In this document: in pieces, positions 8,991 to 17,329 of the stretch
Layout: every line of letters begins with the position of its first letter
How positions within the stretch are numbered: the stretch's first letter is position 1
Assembly (NCBI GenBank): GCA_020061355.1
Contig: JAGUYK010000025.1
Coordinates: 111,815 to 174,146, forward strand
Length of the DNA: 62,332 nucleotides
Origin: Ignavibacteriales bacterium
GTDB lineage: Bacteria; Bacteroidota; Ignavibacteria; Ignavibacteriales; Melioribacteraceae
Reading direction: 5' to 3'
Made by a program: the position numbers and the translations under genes
The notes under the pieces: model-generated
What the model was told of the DNA's origin: nothing
Databases searched by the model: none
Seen by the model: only the letters and a program-made list of their open reading frames with translations

Positions 8991-11900
8991 ATGAAGCGAA
9001 TAGTTTGGTTAATTATTTTCTTAATAGCTTCTATAAATATTACGATTGCGCAAACAGCGGATCAAATCCAAAAGTATCGTAATGAACCGAAAGGTGATAA
9101 GACTTACAGGAAAAAAGGGATAATGGATGGGAATCTGATACGGACAATTTTTAGAAATGATGGGCAAGTTGGAACATGGCCCGATCGTCCTTCCGGAGAA
9201 TGGCCGAAGGGAACGGGACAGCAGTACTTAGATGGCTGTACTCCCATAATAACCGCATCCGTGAGAGCTCCGGGAAACGGTCAGATTGTTCATCCGGCAC
9301 AAACTTCATATAGGGAAGAAGTTGATTTTGATCCGGTTACTGGAGAATTGTGGGTAATGGAGCCTGTACCGGGTTATGCTAATCCATCATCGGAAGAGCC
9401 GGCAATTAGTACTAAATCATCCACCTGGCCTGAAACTTGGCCAAGAGCCTTAATTAACATTGACCAGTCATGGGATGGTTACTGGTTCGGTTATTTTGGT
9501 CGTGGAGTTCAAAATTCAGATTTCGAAGCCTTCTATGTAATGGATGATTCAAAGGATAGAGAATTTGTAAGACCCCCTTATATGTATAATCCAATTGCAT
9601 CTGATCTGGATCGCGGAGGCTTGGGTTTAAGAGTTGAAGTAAGAGGATTTCAATGGTCGCATGTATTAGCAGAGGATATAATTTTCTGGCATTTTGATAT
9701 TGTTAATCTTGCCGATGTAAGTTACGATACAACGTACTTTGGATTTTATGCTGATACCGGAGTCGGAGGCGTAGATGATAACGGAGATGACAATGCATCA
9801 TATAATACAAAACTGGATATCGCTTATTCTTTCGATGCGGACGGAGTTGCACCTCCAAATAACTGGAAAACCGGCTATGTAGGATATGCATTTCTTGAAA
9901 GTCCGGGAAATGGTTTTAACGGAATTGATGACGATGAAGATGGAATGGTTGACGAAAGAAGAGATGATGGGATTGATAATGATGGGGACTGGGTCCCCTT
10001 CACAGATATTAATGGTAATGGAAGGTGGGATCCGGATCTAAATGAACCTTTAAATGACGACCTTGGAAAAGATGGCGTCGGTCCATACGATCCTCAGTAT
10101 CAGGGTCCCGATGAAGGTGAAGGGGATGGAAAACCGACAGATGGTGAACCGAATTTTGACCGGCTTGATAAAGATGAGTCCGACCAGATCGGTCTGACAA
10201 GTTTGGTTATTGAGAGATTGTCGAATAAAGGACCAACAGCTGTTTGGCCAAAAAATGACGAGGTGATATGGCGGAAGATGAATTACAATAATTTTGATAC
10301 GCTGCTTCAAAAATCTAATATTCAGATACTATTCGGATCTGGTCCTTTCCCGTTAAAAGAAAACCGGCGTGAAAGATTTTCGACTGCTCTTGTCTTCGGA
10401 AGCGATTTTGAAGATATGGTTTTCAATAAAGAGACAGTTCAAGCAATCTATAATGCGAACTACAACTTCTCAAAACCCCCGCTTAAACCGACTCTTACAG
10501 CAATTCCCGGAGATAAAAAAGTATTTCTCTATTGGGATGATTTAGCGGAAAAATCCTATGATAATTTTCTTCGCCGTTTTGATTTTGAGGGCTATTTAAT
10601 TTACCGCAGTCAGGAACCGGAATTTAACGACATTAAAATTATTACCGACTCCAAAGGTGAAAAAAAATACTGGAAACCAATTGCACAATTTGATCTGAAA
10701 AATGATATAAAAGGACCAGACCCGGTCGGAATTAATGGAGCGCATTTCTGGAGAGGAAATGATTCAGGGTTACAGCACTCATTCATAGATTCAACAGTCG
10801 TTAACGGAAACACATACTATTATGCTCTTGTTGCTTATGATCAGGGTGATCCAAACTACGGTACAAAAGGATTAATACCTACAGAAACTACAAAGATTAT
10901 TCAACAGGACTTAGTAGGCAATATTAGATTTGTTGACATTAACTGTGCGGTTGTGAAACCGAATGCTCCCGTTGCCGGATATACTCCTCCGCAGATAACC
11001 GGAGATACAAAAAAAGTAACAGACGGAATCGGTACAGGTTCTATTAATATTGCAATATTAAATCCAAATGAAATTAAAGAAGGAGCTAATTATAAAATAT
11101 TATTCAAATCATCCGGGAATATTCCGCGATATAATACTACGTCATATTCGATTGTAAGAGTTCATGAAGGGAGAACAGATACAATCGAGTCGAGAATCGA
11201 AGCCAATGAATTCGGCAGCGGAAAATTCAGTAAACCGTTTGATGGTCTGGCATTGTCGGTTCTTAACGATACAGCAGTAGCGCCTATAATCCCCGAAACA
11301 GGCTGGGTAAAAGGATTTAGTAATGTTGAAATGACCGTAATACCCGACAATAGTTCACCTGCAAGAAATGTAAAATGGCCTGCAGATTATGAAATTCACT
11401 GGCTATCCGAAGCATCTCAGACGACTCCCTTTACAAAGATTAATATTCCTTTTAAAGTTTTGAATATTACAGAAGGAAAGGAAGTTCAGGCAGAAATTTT
11501 TGATAACGATAATAATAAACAATTCAATCTCGGGGATGATATAGTAATTATTGAATATGAAGGGACGCAATTCAGAATTACATGGAGGATAACATACAGA
11601 GTGCCTGCTGCACCTGCGTTTGCAACTCCAAGGGGCGGGGACATTTATAGAATAACAATCCGTAAACAGTTTTTTAATAATGACTATTTCCAATTCGCGA
11701 CAAAATCAGGAAAGATTGACAAGGATCTGGCAAAAAATGCTCTTGATAAAATTAAAGTTGTTCCTAATCCCTATGTCAGTGCCAATTCATGGGAACAGCG
11801 GAATTTGAATCAGACCGGTAGAGGCGAGAGGAGAATAGATTTTATTCACCTTCCTTCCAAATGTACAATAAGAATTTACACAGTTACAGGCGCGCTAATT

Positions 11901-12056
11901 AAAACGCTCTATAAAGAATCAATTACAAATGACGGCACCATTTCGTGGAATCTGGTTTCTGAAGACGGCATGGATATAGCATATGGATTATATATATATC
12001 ACGTTGATGCTCCTGAAGTGGGTGAGTTTATCGGAAAATTTGCAGTGGTAAAATAA
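8991..12056 (+). CDS. Large secreted protein with Asp-rich calcium-type segment, Fn3-like domain and variant T9SS-like C-terminus (cassette 1)
   Basis: The start is ATG 8991 (GGAGA at 8980-8984), not the upstream TTG at 8970. The product has 1021 residues with a signal peptide ending at about 20 (NITIAQT). A region near 40-300 contains several Trp-rich strands. Residues about 310-400 are an Asp-rich stretch of 'DDDEDGMVDE', 'DNDGDW', 'DINGNGRWD' type, resembling thrombospondin-3/EF-hand calcium loops. An Fn3-like domain follows (about 498-620, 'YYYALVAYDQGDP'). The C-terminal 110 residues read 'KVVPNPYVSAN', 'GERRIDFIHLP', 'TIRIYTVTGALIKTLY', 'AYGLYIYHVDAPE', a FlgD-like/T9SS-like sorting domain that differs from the NYPNPFNP type. 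No enzyme family is recognised. Its position after a TonB receptor is where SusD would be expected. A paralogue lies at 58020-61445. Confidence 0.75.
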   Translation: MKRIVWLIIFLIASINITIAQTADQIQKYRNEPKGDKTYRKKGIMDGNLIRTIFRNDGQVGTWPDRPSGEWPKGTGQQYLDGCTPIITASVRAPGNGQIVHPAQTSYREEVDFDPVTGELWVMEPVPGYANPSSEEPAISTKSSTWPETWPRALINIDQSWDGYWFGYFGRGVQNSDFEAFYVMDDSKDREFVRPPYMYNPIASDLDRGGLGLRVEVRGFQWSHVLAEDIIFWHFDIVNLADVSYDTTYFGFYADTGVGGVDDNGDDNASYNTKLDIAYSFDADGVAPPNNWKTGYVGYAFLESPGNGFNGIDDDEDGMVDERRDDGIDNDGDWVPFTDINGNGRWDPDLNEPLNDDLGKDGVGPYDPQYQGPDEGEGDGKPTDGEPNFDRLDKDESDQIGLTSLVIERLSNKGPTAVWPKNDEVIWRKMNYNNFDTLLQKSNIQILFGSGPFPLKENRRERFSTALVFGSDFEDMVFNKETVQAIYNANYNFSKPPLKPTLTAIPGDKKVFLYWDDLAEKSYDNFLRRFDFEGYLIYRSQEPEFNDIKIITDSKGEKKYWKPIAQFDLKNDIKGPDPVGINGAHFWRGNDSGLQHSFIDSTVVNGNTYYYALVAYDQGDPNYGTKGLIPTETTKIIQQDLVGNIRFVDINCAVVKPNAPVAGYTPPQITGDTKKVTDGIGTGSINIAILNPNEIKEGANYKILFKSSGNIPRYNTTSYSIVRVHEGRTDTIESRIEANEFGSGKFSKPFDGLALSVLNDTAVAPIIPETGWVKGFSNVEMTVIPDNSSPARNVKWPADYEIHWLSEASQTTPFTKINIPFKVLNITEGKEVQAEIFDNDNNKQFNLGDDIVIIEYEGTQFRITWRITYRVPAAPAFATPRGGDIYRITIRKQFFNNDYFQFATKSGKIDKDLAKNALDKIKVVPNPYVSANSWEQRNLNQTGRGERRIDFIHLPSKCTIRIYTVTGALIKTLYKESITNDGTISWNLVSEDGMDIAYGLYIYHVDAPEVGEFIGKFAVVK

Positions 12057-12069
12057 GGAGAATAATTCT

Positions 12070-13098
12070 ATGAAGATTCGAATATATCAGATCGTTATTA
12101 TTTTATTTTCTGCTTCCATTATCACTGCTCAAAGCTTTGTTACAAATGTTTCCAAGAAGGGAACCTCCGCTGCCCCATTTCTTAGTATTGGTCAGGGTGC
12201 TAAAGCAACAGGAATGGGGAGTGCATTTGTTGCAATTTCAGATGACCCAAGTGCAATCTTTTGGAATCCAGCCGGATTGACAAAGGTAGAAGGAGTTGGA
12301 GTTATTTTTGACCACACACAATGGATTGCTGATATTAATTATAACTTCTTTGCAGCTTCATATAATCTCGGCGATTACGGATCAATTGGCGTAAGCTTTC
12401 TTACTTCCTCAATGGATGATATGCCGGTAACAACGATAATGGACCCTGAAGGAACCGGGGAAACATTTAATGTGTCCGATGCAATGTTCAGTCTTGGTTA
12501 TGCAATTAATCTAACAAATAATTTCTCGATTGGATTCAACGGGAAGTTTGTACATCAGAAGATCTGGAAGATGGATGCAACTGCATTTGCACTTGATATA
12601 GGAGTTCAATATGTAACTCCTTTTGATGGCGCCGTTCTGGCAATGTCGATCTCCAATTTCGGCACAAAGATGAAACTTGATGGTACATCTGCACTCGTTT
12701 TATATGATCCGGACTTGCAGAGTTCCGGTAACAATAATCAGATACCTGCTTATCTTCAGACGGATAACTGGGAACTACCACTCAATTTTAGAGTCGGAAT
12801 TGCCTATCAGCCGATATCATCAAATAATCATAAAGTAACCCTAGCAGTGGATGCAATTCATCCGAGCGATAATTACGAAAGTATCAATGCAGGGATCGAA
12901 TATAGCTTCAGTGATTTCTTCTTTGTAAGAGGCGGTTTAAAATCACTTTTCTTAGACGATTCAGAAGAATCATTTACATTTGGTGCCGGTATAAAACAGC
13001 TTCTCTTAGGCAACATCTCTATTCAGGTTGATTACGCCTATGGTGATTTCGGAAGGCTAACAAACATTCAAAAATTATCTGTAGGAATTAGATTTTGA
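12070..13098 (+). CDS. PorV/PorQ-family outer-membrane beta-barrel protein (cassette 1)
   Basis: The protein has 342 residues with a signal peptide (about 1-20, 'ASIITAQS'). The PorV/PorQ (FadL/OMPP1-like) signature is clear: 'GQGAKATGMGSAFVAISDDPSAIFWNPAGL' in outline (about 42-71), 'SMDDMPV', a conserved 'DPEGTGETFNVSDA', and a barrel closing at 'LSVGIRF'. In T9SS, PorV shuttles cargo carrying a C-terminal domain to the attachment complex. The gene is 13 nt after the large secreted protein, with GGAGA in the gap starting at the stop codon, so the two are translationally linked. A dedicated shuttle or anchor for that protein is the natural inference, but the biochemical role of PorV paralogues outside the core T9SS is not established. 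Confidence 0.85.
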   Translation: MKIRIYQIVIILFSASIITAQSFVTNVSKKGTSAAPFLSIGQGAKATGMGSAFVAISDDPSAIFWNPAGLTKVEGVGVIFDHTQWIADINYNFFAASYNLGDYGSIGVSFLTSSMDDMPVTTIMDPEGTGETFNVSDAMFSLGYAINLTNNFSIGFNGKFVHQKIWKMDATAFALDIGVQYVTPFDGAVLAMSISNFGTKMKLDGTSALVLYDPDLQSSGNNNQIPAYLQTDNWELPLNFRVGIAYQPISSNNHKVTLAVDAIHPSDNYESINAGIEYSFSDFFFVRGGLKSLFLDDSEESFTFGAGIKQLLLGNISIQVDYAYGDFGRLTNIQKLSVGIRF

Positions 13099-13108
13099 TT
13101 TTTTTGAA

Positions 13109-13146
13109 TTGATAATCGCATGGTGCCTCCATGCATTGCTTATCAA
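13109..13146 (+). repeat. Long imperfect hairpin after the PorV-like gene
   Basis: TTGATAA (13109-13115) pairs with TTATCAA (13140-13146), and inside it GCATGG (13118-13123) pairs with CCATGC (13129-13134). It sits 10 nt after the PorV stop and just before the terminator, and probably protects the 3' end of the cassette mRNA. Confidence 0.5.
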
Positions 13147-13153
13147 ATATCGC

Positions 13154-13179
13154 GGGTGAGTATTATACTCACCCATTTT
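13154..13179 (+). terminator. Rho-independent terminator of TonB cassette 1
   Basis: A perfect 9-bp stem, GGGTGAGTA (13154-13162) with TACTCACCC (13166-13174), has a TTA loop and is followed by ATTTTCC. The T-run is short but the stem is GC-rich. Confidence 0.75.
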
Positions 13180-13195
13180 CCAGTAAATATAGATC

Positions 13196-15037
13196 ATGGA
13201 GCGTTTATTGAAAAAGTTTATTTATGCATTTCTAACTGTTATATTCTCTTTATCAATCACTTCTGCTCAGAATAAACCATACAAAGGAGCAGAATTAAGA
13301 ACAAAAGAATCGTATAAATACGGAAGATTTGAAGTTAGAATGAGAAGTGTCCAGGTTGAAGGAACCCTCTCAACTTTCTTTACTTACTTTGATGGATTAC
13401 CGGGTGATGACTGGAGTTCTTCGAAATGGAATGAAATTGACATAGAGATATTGGGCAGATATAATAATTCTGTTCAGTGGAACACCATAACTGCCGGTCC
13501 GAGTAATCATGTTAGAAGTGAATTAACCGATTTCAACCCTCACACTGGTTTTCATACTTATGGTTTCGAGTGGACCGAATCGTATGTAGCATGGTTTATT
13601 GATGGTAAAGAAGTATATCGTCAGACTGATACCCATATATTAACTCTTACACGCGCACAGAAGATTATGATGAATATCTGGCTTCCTCAATATCAGGATT
13701 GGGTTGGAACATTCAATCCCTATTCACTTCCGGCATTTGCCTACTATGATTGGGTCAGCTATTCATCATATACACCGGGCAACGGAAATTATGGAACAAA
13801 TAAGAATTTCACATTGCTGTGGAAAGACGATTTCGATTTTGAAAATACGAATAGATGGGAAAGGGCTACACATACATTTACAGGAAACAATGTAAACTTT
13901 GTAAAAGAGAATATAGTATTTAAAGATGGTTTGATGATTCTATGTTTAACCGATGCCTCCAACCTTGGGTATGTTGATAAGAATTCTCCGCGCCTGCTCT
14001 GGGCGCGATCATCACCGGGTAAAATAACAGCGTTATTTTCCGAAATAGTTGATAAGCAGTCTGCAGAAATCGCATCGAATTATTTTATATCAGGTCTCGA
14101 AATTAATTCAGCTCAACTGCAATCAGACGGGCGCACAATTATGCTTGACTGTCCGAACATCGACATAAGTATTGGATATAATCTACTTCTACAACGGGGT
14201 GTAAAAGATACTGCAGAACCTTCTAATCAATCTATATTAATGAATATCCCCGTTGCAGCATCAAAATCTCTTCAATTTCCGGTAAGAATAAATGTTGGTG
14301 GAAATGCTTTCAATACTTACTTAAAAGATCAGACATACAAACCGGATACTTCTAAATATGGTTTTAATGAAGGAATGCAGGCCAGCACTAACGAATCAAT
14401 CAGCAATACGGATGATGATCCGGTTTTTCAGTCTGAATTAAACGGTATTGCAAAATATTTTGTTCATGTTCCGAACGGGAAGTATTTTGTAAGGCTTTTA
14501 TTTTCTGAAAATTATTTTTCTGAAGCAGGTAAGAGAGTTTTCGATATTTATGCCGAAGGGAAGCTTTTGTTTGATGACCTGGATGTTTTCAGCGAAGCCG
14601 GACAAAAAAAAGCTGTTACCAAAATAATTCCTACGGTTGAAGTTCTCGACGGTATACTCGAACTTCACTTCTCTGCTGAAATTCAAAGACCAATTCTGAA
14701 CGGTGTTGTAATTGATTACCTCGGACCTACCAAAGTTGAAAATAATTATAACATTGAGAATAAATTATATGTAAATCAGAATTATCCAAATCCTTTCAAC
14801 AGCAATACAAGGATAAATTTTTTTTTAAGTAAATCTACAAACGTAAATTTTAAGGTATATGATTTTCTCGGAAAAGAAGTTTGCTCGCGGGATCTCGGTT
14901 TTTTAAACCAGGGTGAAAATCATATAACATGGAACGGAGTAAATAATCAGGGAGGCGGTTTATCGTCAGGAGTTTATTTTTACTGCATCGAAACCGTAAA
15001 TCGGTCGGAAGTTAAAAAACTTATTATCATAAACTGA
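13196..15037 (+). CDS. Circularly permuted GH16 licheninase (beta-1,3-1,4-glucanase) with Ig-like and malectin domains and T9SS C-terminal domain
   Basis: The protein has 613 residues with a signal peptide to about residue 24. The GH16 domain (about 25-265) starts at 'YKGAELRTKESYKYGRFEVRM', a strand that lies in the middle of ordinary lichenases. It carries the catalytic motif WNEIDIEILG (Glu80 nucleophile, Asp82, Glu84 acid/base). After a 'YTPGNGNYG' linker it finishes with the strands that are normally N-terminal ('FTLLWKDDFDFENTNRW', 'NIVFKDGLMILCLT'). This is the circularly permuted order known for the Fibrobacter succinogenes 1,3-1,4-beta-glucanase. An SbsA/Big-type Ig-like domain (about 270-355), a malectin-like domain (about 362-515; 'INVGGNAF', 'YFVRLLFSENYFSEAGKRVFDIYAEG' in part) and a T9SS sorting domain (about 525-613) follow. 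It should be a surface endo-enzyme on mixed-linkage glucan. It heads the third block. Confidence 0.88.
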   Translation: MERLLKKFIYAFLTVIFSLSITSAQNKPYKGAELRTKESYKYGRFEVRMRSVQVEGTLSTFFTYFDGLPGDDWSSSKWNEIDIEILGRYNNSVQWNTITAGPSNHVRSELTDFNPHTGFHTYGFEWTESYVAWFIDGKEVYRQTDTHILTLTRAQKIMMNIWLPQYQDWVGTFNPYSLPAFAYYDWVSYSSYTPGNGNYGTNKNFTLLWKDDFDFENTNRWERATHTFTGNNVNFVKENIVFKDGLMILCLTDASNLGYVDKNSPRLLWARSSPGKITALFSEIVDKQSAEIASNYFISGLEINSAQLQSDGRTIMLDCPNIDISIGYNLLLQRGVKDTAEPSNQSILMNIPVAASKSLQFPVRINVGGNAFNTYLKDQTYKPDTSKYGFNEGMQASTNESISNTDDDPVFQSELNGIAKYFVHVPNGKYFVRLLFSENYFSEAGKRVFDIYAEGKLLFDDLDVFSEAGQKKAVTKIIPTVEVLDGILELHFSAEIQRPILNGVVIDYLGPTKVENNYNIENKLYVNQNYPNPFNSNTRINFFLSKSTNVNFKVYDFLGKEVCSRDLGFLNQGENHITWNGVNNQGGGLSSGVYFYCIETVNRSEVKKLIIIN

Positions 15038-15055
15038 TCAAAAACTGGTGATGAA

Positions 15056-17302
15056 ATGAAATATCTGATATCAATATTGTTCTTTTATATACTGGCAGCA
15101 CCCAATTATGCAATTCTATCGTCCGGGGTAAAAGGGGAGAAAGAAATTGAAAAGAAGGTAAAATCGCTTCTTTCAAGAATGACACTTGAAGAAAAAATAG
15201 GTCAGATGACTCAGGTTACAATTCAGGCGGTTTCTAAATTACAGGGTACAAAAGATCAGCATCACGAACTTGATCTTGAAAAACTTGAGGAAGCCGTAGT
15301 TAAATATAAGGTTGGATCGATACTAAATGTTTACGATGTATCCCATGAAATCGACTATTGGCATGAAGTTATAACAAAAATTCAGGATCTGGCAATTAAT
15401 AAAACCCGTCTTAAAATTCCTGTTCTTTATGGTATCGATGCAATCCATGGTGCTACATATACTAAAGGTTCTACATTATTCCCGCAGGCATTGGCAATGG
15501 CCTCAACGTTTAACAGACAGCTGGAAAGAATTTCCGGTGAGATTACATCTGTAGAAACAAGAGCTTCCGGAATCCCGTGGAATTTTTATCCGGTACTTGA
15601 TATTGGCCGACATCCTGCCTGGCCTCGATTATGGGAAACTTTTGGAGAGGATGTTTATTTAGTGAGCGAATTGGGCAAAGCATACATTGAGGGAGCTCAA
15701 GGCCCGGATTTTAGCATAGATACCAAAACAGCAATTTGTCTTAAGCATTATGCTGGTTATAGTTTACCATTGACAGGCAAAGATAGAACTCCTGCATGGA
15801 TTGGCGAAAGAATGATGCGTGAATATTTTCTTGAACCTTTCCGAGTTGGAATTGATGCAGGTGCAGAAACAATAATGATCAATTCTTCGGAAGTTGATGG
15901 CATCCCGGGTCATGCCAATTATCATCTGCTCACCGAGGTCTTAAAGAATGAATGGAAGTTCAAGGGATTTACAGTATCGGATTGGGAAGATATAAAACGT
16001 CTTCACACACGCGATAATGTAGCCGATTCACCTGAAGAGGCAGTTAGAATGGCAGTGATGGCTGGTGTTGATATGAGTATGGTTCCATATGACTTCTCAT
16101 TCTATGAAATTCTTTTGAAACTTGTTAAAGACGATAAAGTACCTATTAAGAGAATTAATGAAGCTGTTGAAAGGATCCTAAGAGTAAAATTTAAATCCGG
16201 CATATTTGAAAATCCTTATCCTGTAAAAAGTCTATCAGGGTCTATAGGTACAGATGAACATGCACAACAGAATCTTCAAGCCGCCAGAGAATCAATTATT
16301 CTTGTCCAAAACGAAAACAACTTTTTGCCGTTATCAAAAGATATAAAGCTTTTAGTTACAGGTCCAACAGCCGATAAGTTAATGGTTTTGAATGGAGGCT
16401 GGACAATAACATGGCAGGGGAATGAAGAGTCGCTTTACCCTCAGGATAAGTTTACGGTTCTTGAAGCCATCGAATCTAAAATCGGTAAATCAAACGTAAC
16501 ATTCGTACCCGGCAGCGATTTCAGCAATTTACTCGACATTGAGAAAGCAGTTAGTGCTGCTAATAAGAGTGATGCTATTCTACTCTGTCTGGGAGAAACT
16601 CCCTATTGCGAAACTCCGGGTAATATAACCGATCTTACACTGGATCTAGCACAGTTAGAATTAGCAAAAAAAATTATTGATACAGGAAAACCGGTCATAC
16701 TTTTGCTGATAGAGGGAAGACCGAGAATTATAAACTCAATTGTTCCCGGAGTTAAATCAATTTTGGTTTCATTTTTACCGGGGATGGAAGGAGGAAGAGC
16801 GGTTGCGGATATTTTATTCGGTGATGCAAATCCAAGCGCGAGGCTTCCTATTACATATCCAAGATTTGTAAATGATTTTACACTATATGATCATAAGCAG
16901 ATCGAAGCTAAAGAGGGAAATAGTTATAATCCGCAATGGGAGTTCGGTCACGGACTAAGTTATACAACTTTTCAGTATAGTGATCTGATAATATCAAAAG
17001 ATATTATTACTCGCGGTGAAAATTTATCCGTTAAAATAAATATTAAGAACACGGGAGATATAAAGGGTTCTGAAGCGGTTCTAATGTTCATTAGTGATTT
17101 ATATCGCTCGGTATCACCTCCGGTAAAGCAGCTAAAAGGATTTGAAAAAATTGAATTGACCCCCGGTCAAACCAGGACGGTTGAATTTATTATTACACCC
17201 GAACATTTATCTTTCTACGGTATTGACTTTAAGAAGAATGTTGAACCCGGAAAGTTTGTTGTAAGTATCGGCAAGTTGAAAAAAGAATTTACACTTAAAT
17301 AG
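15056..17302 (+). CDS. GH3 beta-glucosidase, periplasmic
   Basis: The protein has 748 residues with a hydrophobic signal sequence (about 1-19). The GH3 N-terminal barrel has 'CLKHYAGY' (Lys230-His231) and the nucleophile Asp309 in 'FTVSDWEDIKR'. The C-terminal alpha/beta sandwich (about 410-610, 'ILVQNENNFLPL', 'GMEGGRAVADILFGD') and a final fibronectin-III-like domain (about 635-748, 'FGHGLSYTTFQYS') complete the usual three-domain form. The sequence resembles plant/bacterial exo-1,3(1,4)-beta-glucanase-type GH3 enzymes ('WNFYPVLDIGRHPAWPR' in part). It would release glucose from the non-reducing ends of glucan oligosaccharides. There is no T9SS tail, so it should remain in the periplasm. 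It starts 18 nt after the licheninase gene, so co-transcription is likely. Confidence 0.93.
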   Translation: MKYLISILFFYILAAPNYAILSSGVKGEKEIEKKVKSLLSRMTLEEKIGQMTQVTIQAVSKLQGTKDQHHELDLEKLEEAVVKYKVGSILNVYDVSHEIDYWHEVITKIQDLAINKTRLKIPVLYGIDAIHGATYTKGSTLFPQALAMASTFNRQLERISGEITSVETRASGIPWNFYPVLDIGRHPAWPRLWETFGEDVYLVSELGKAYIEGAQGPDFSIDTKTAICLKHYAGYSLPLTGKDRTPAWIGERMMREYFLEPFRVGIDAGAETIMINSSEVDGIPGHANYHLLTEVLKNEWKFKGFTVSDWEDIKRLHTRDNVADSPEEAVRMAVMAGVDMSMVPYDFSFYEILLKLVKDDKVPIKRINEAVERILRVKFKSGIFENPYPVKSLSGSIGTDEHAQQNLQAARESIILVQNENNFLPLSKDIKLLVTGPTADKLMVLNGGWTITWQGNEESLYPQDKFTVLEAIESKIGKSNVTFVPGSDFSNLLDIEKAVSAANKSDAILLCLGETPYCETPGNITDLTLDLAQLELAKKIIDTGKPVILLLIEGRPRIINSIVPGVKSILVSFLPGMEGGRAVADILFGDANPSARLPITYPRFVNDFTLYDHKQIEAKEGNSYNPQWEFGHGLSYTTFQYSDLIISKDIITRGENLSVKINIKNTGDIKGSEAVLMFISDLYRSVSPPVKQLKGFEKIELTPGQTRTVEFIITPEHLSFYGIDFKKNVEPGKFVVSIGKLKKEFTLK

Positions 17303-17329
17303 AAAAATAACTTTTATCCGGAGAATCTT

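Noticed and set aside
9703..10310. Minus-strand frames with many His and Arg codons inside the large protein gene
   Set aside because: They are the complement of the Asp-rich calcium segment and mirror its codon bias; they are not genes.
8991..12056. SusD homologue as an explanation for the gene after the TonB receptor
   Set aside because: There is no lipobox, the length is about double that of SusD, and no SusD/RagB-type TPR pattern is seen. Calcium-type and Fn3-like regions argue for another fold, though a structure search was not possible.
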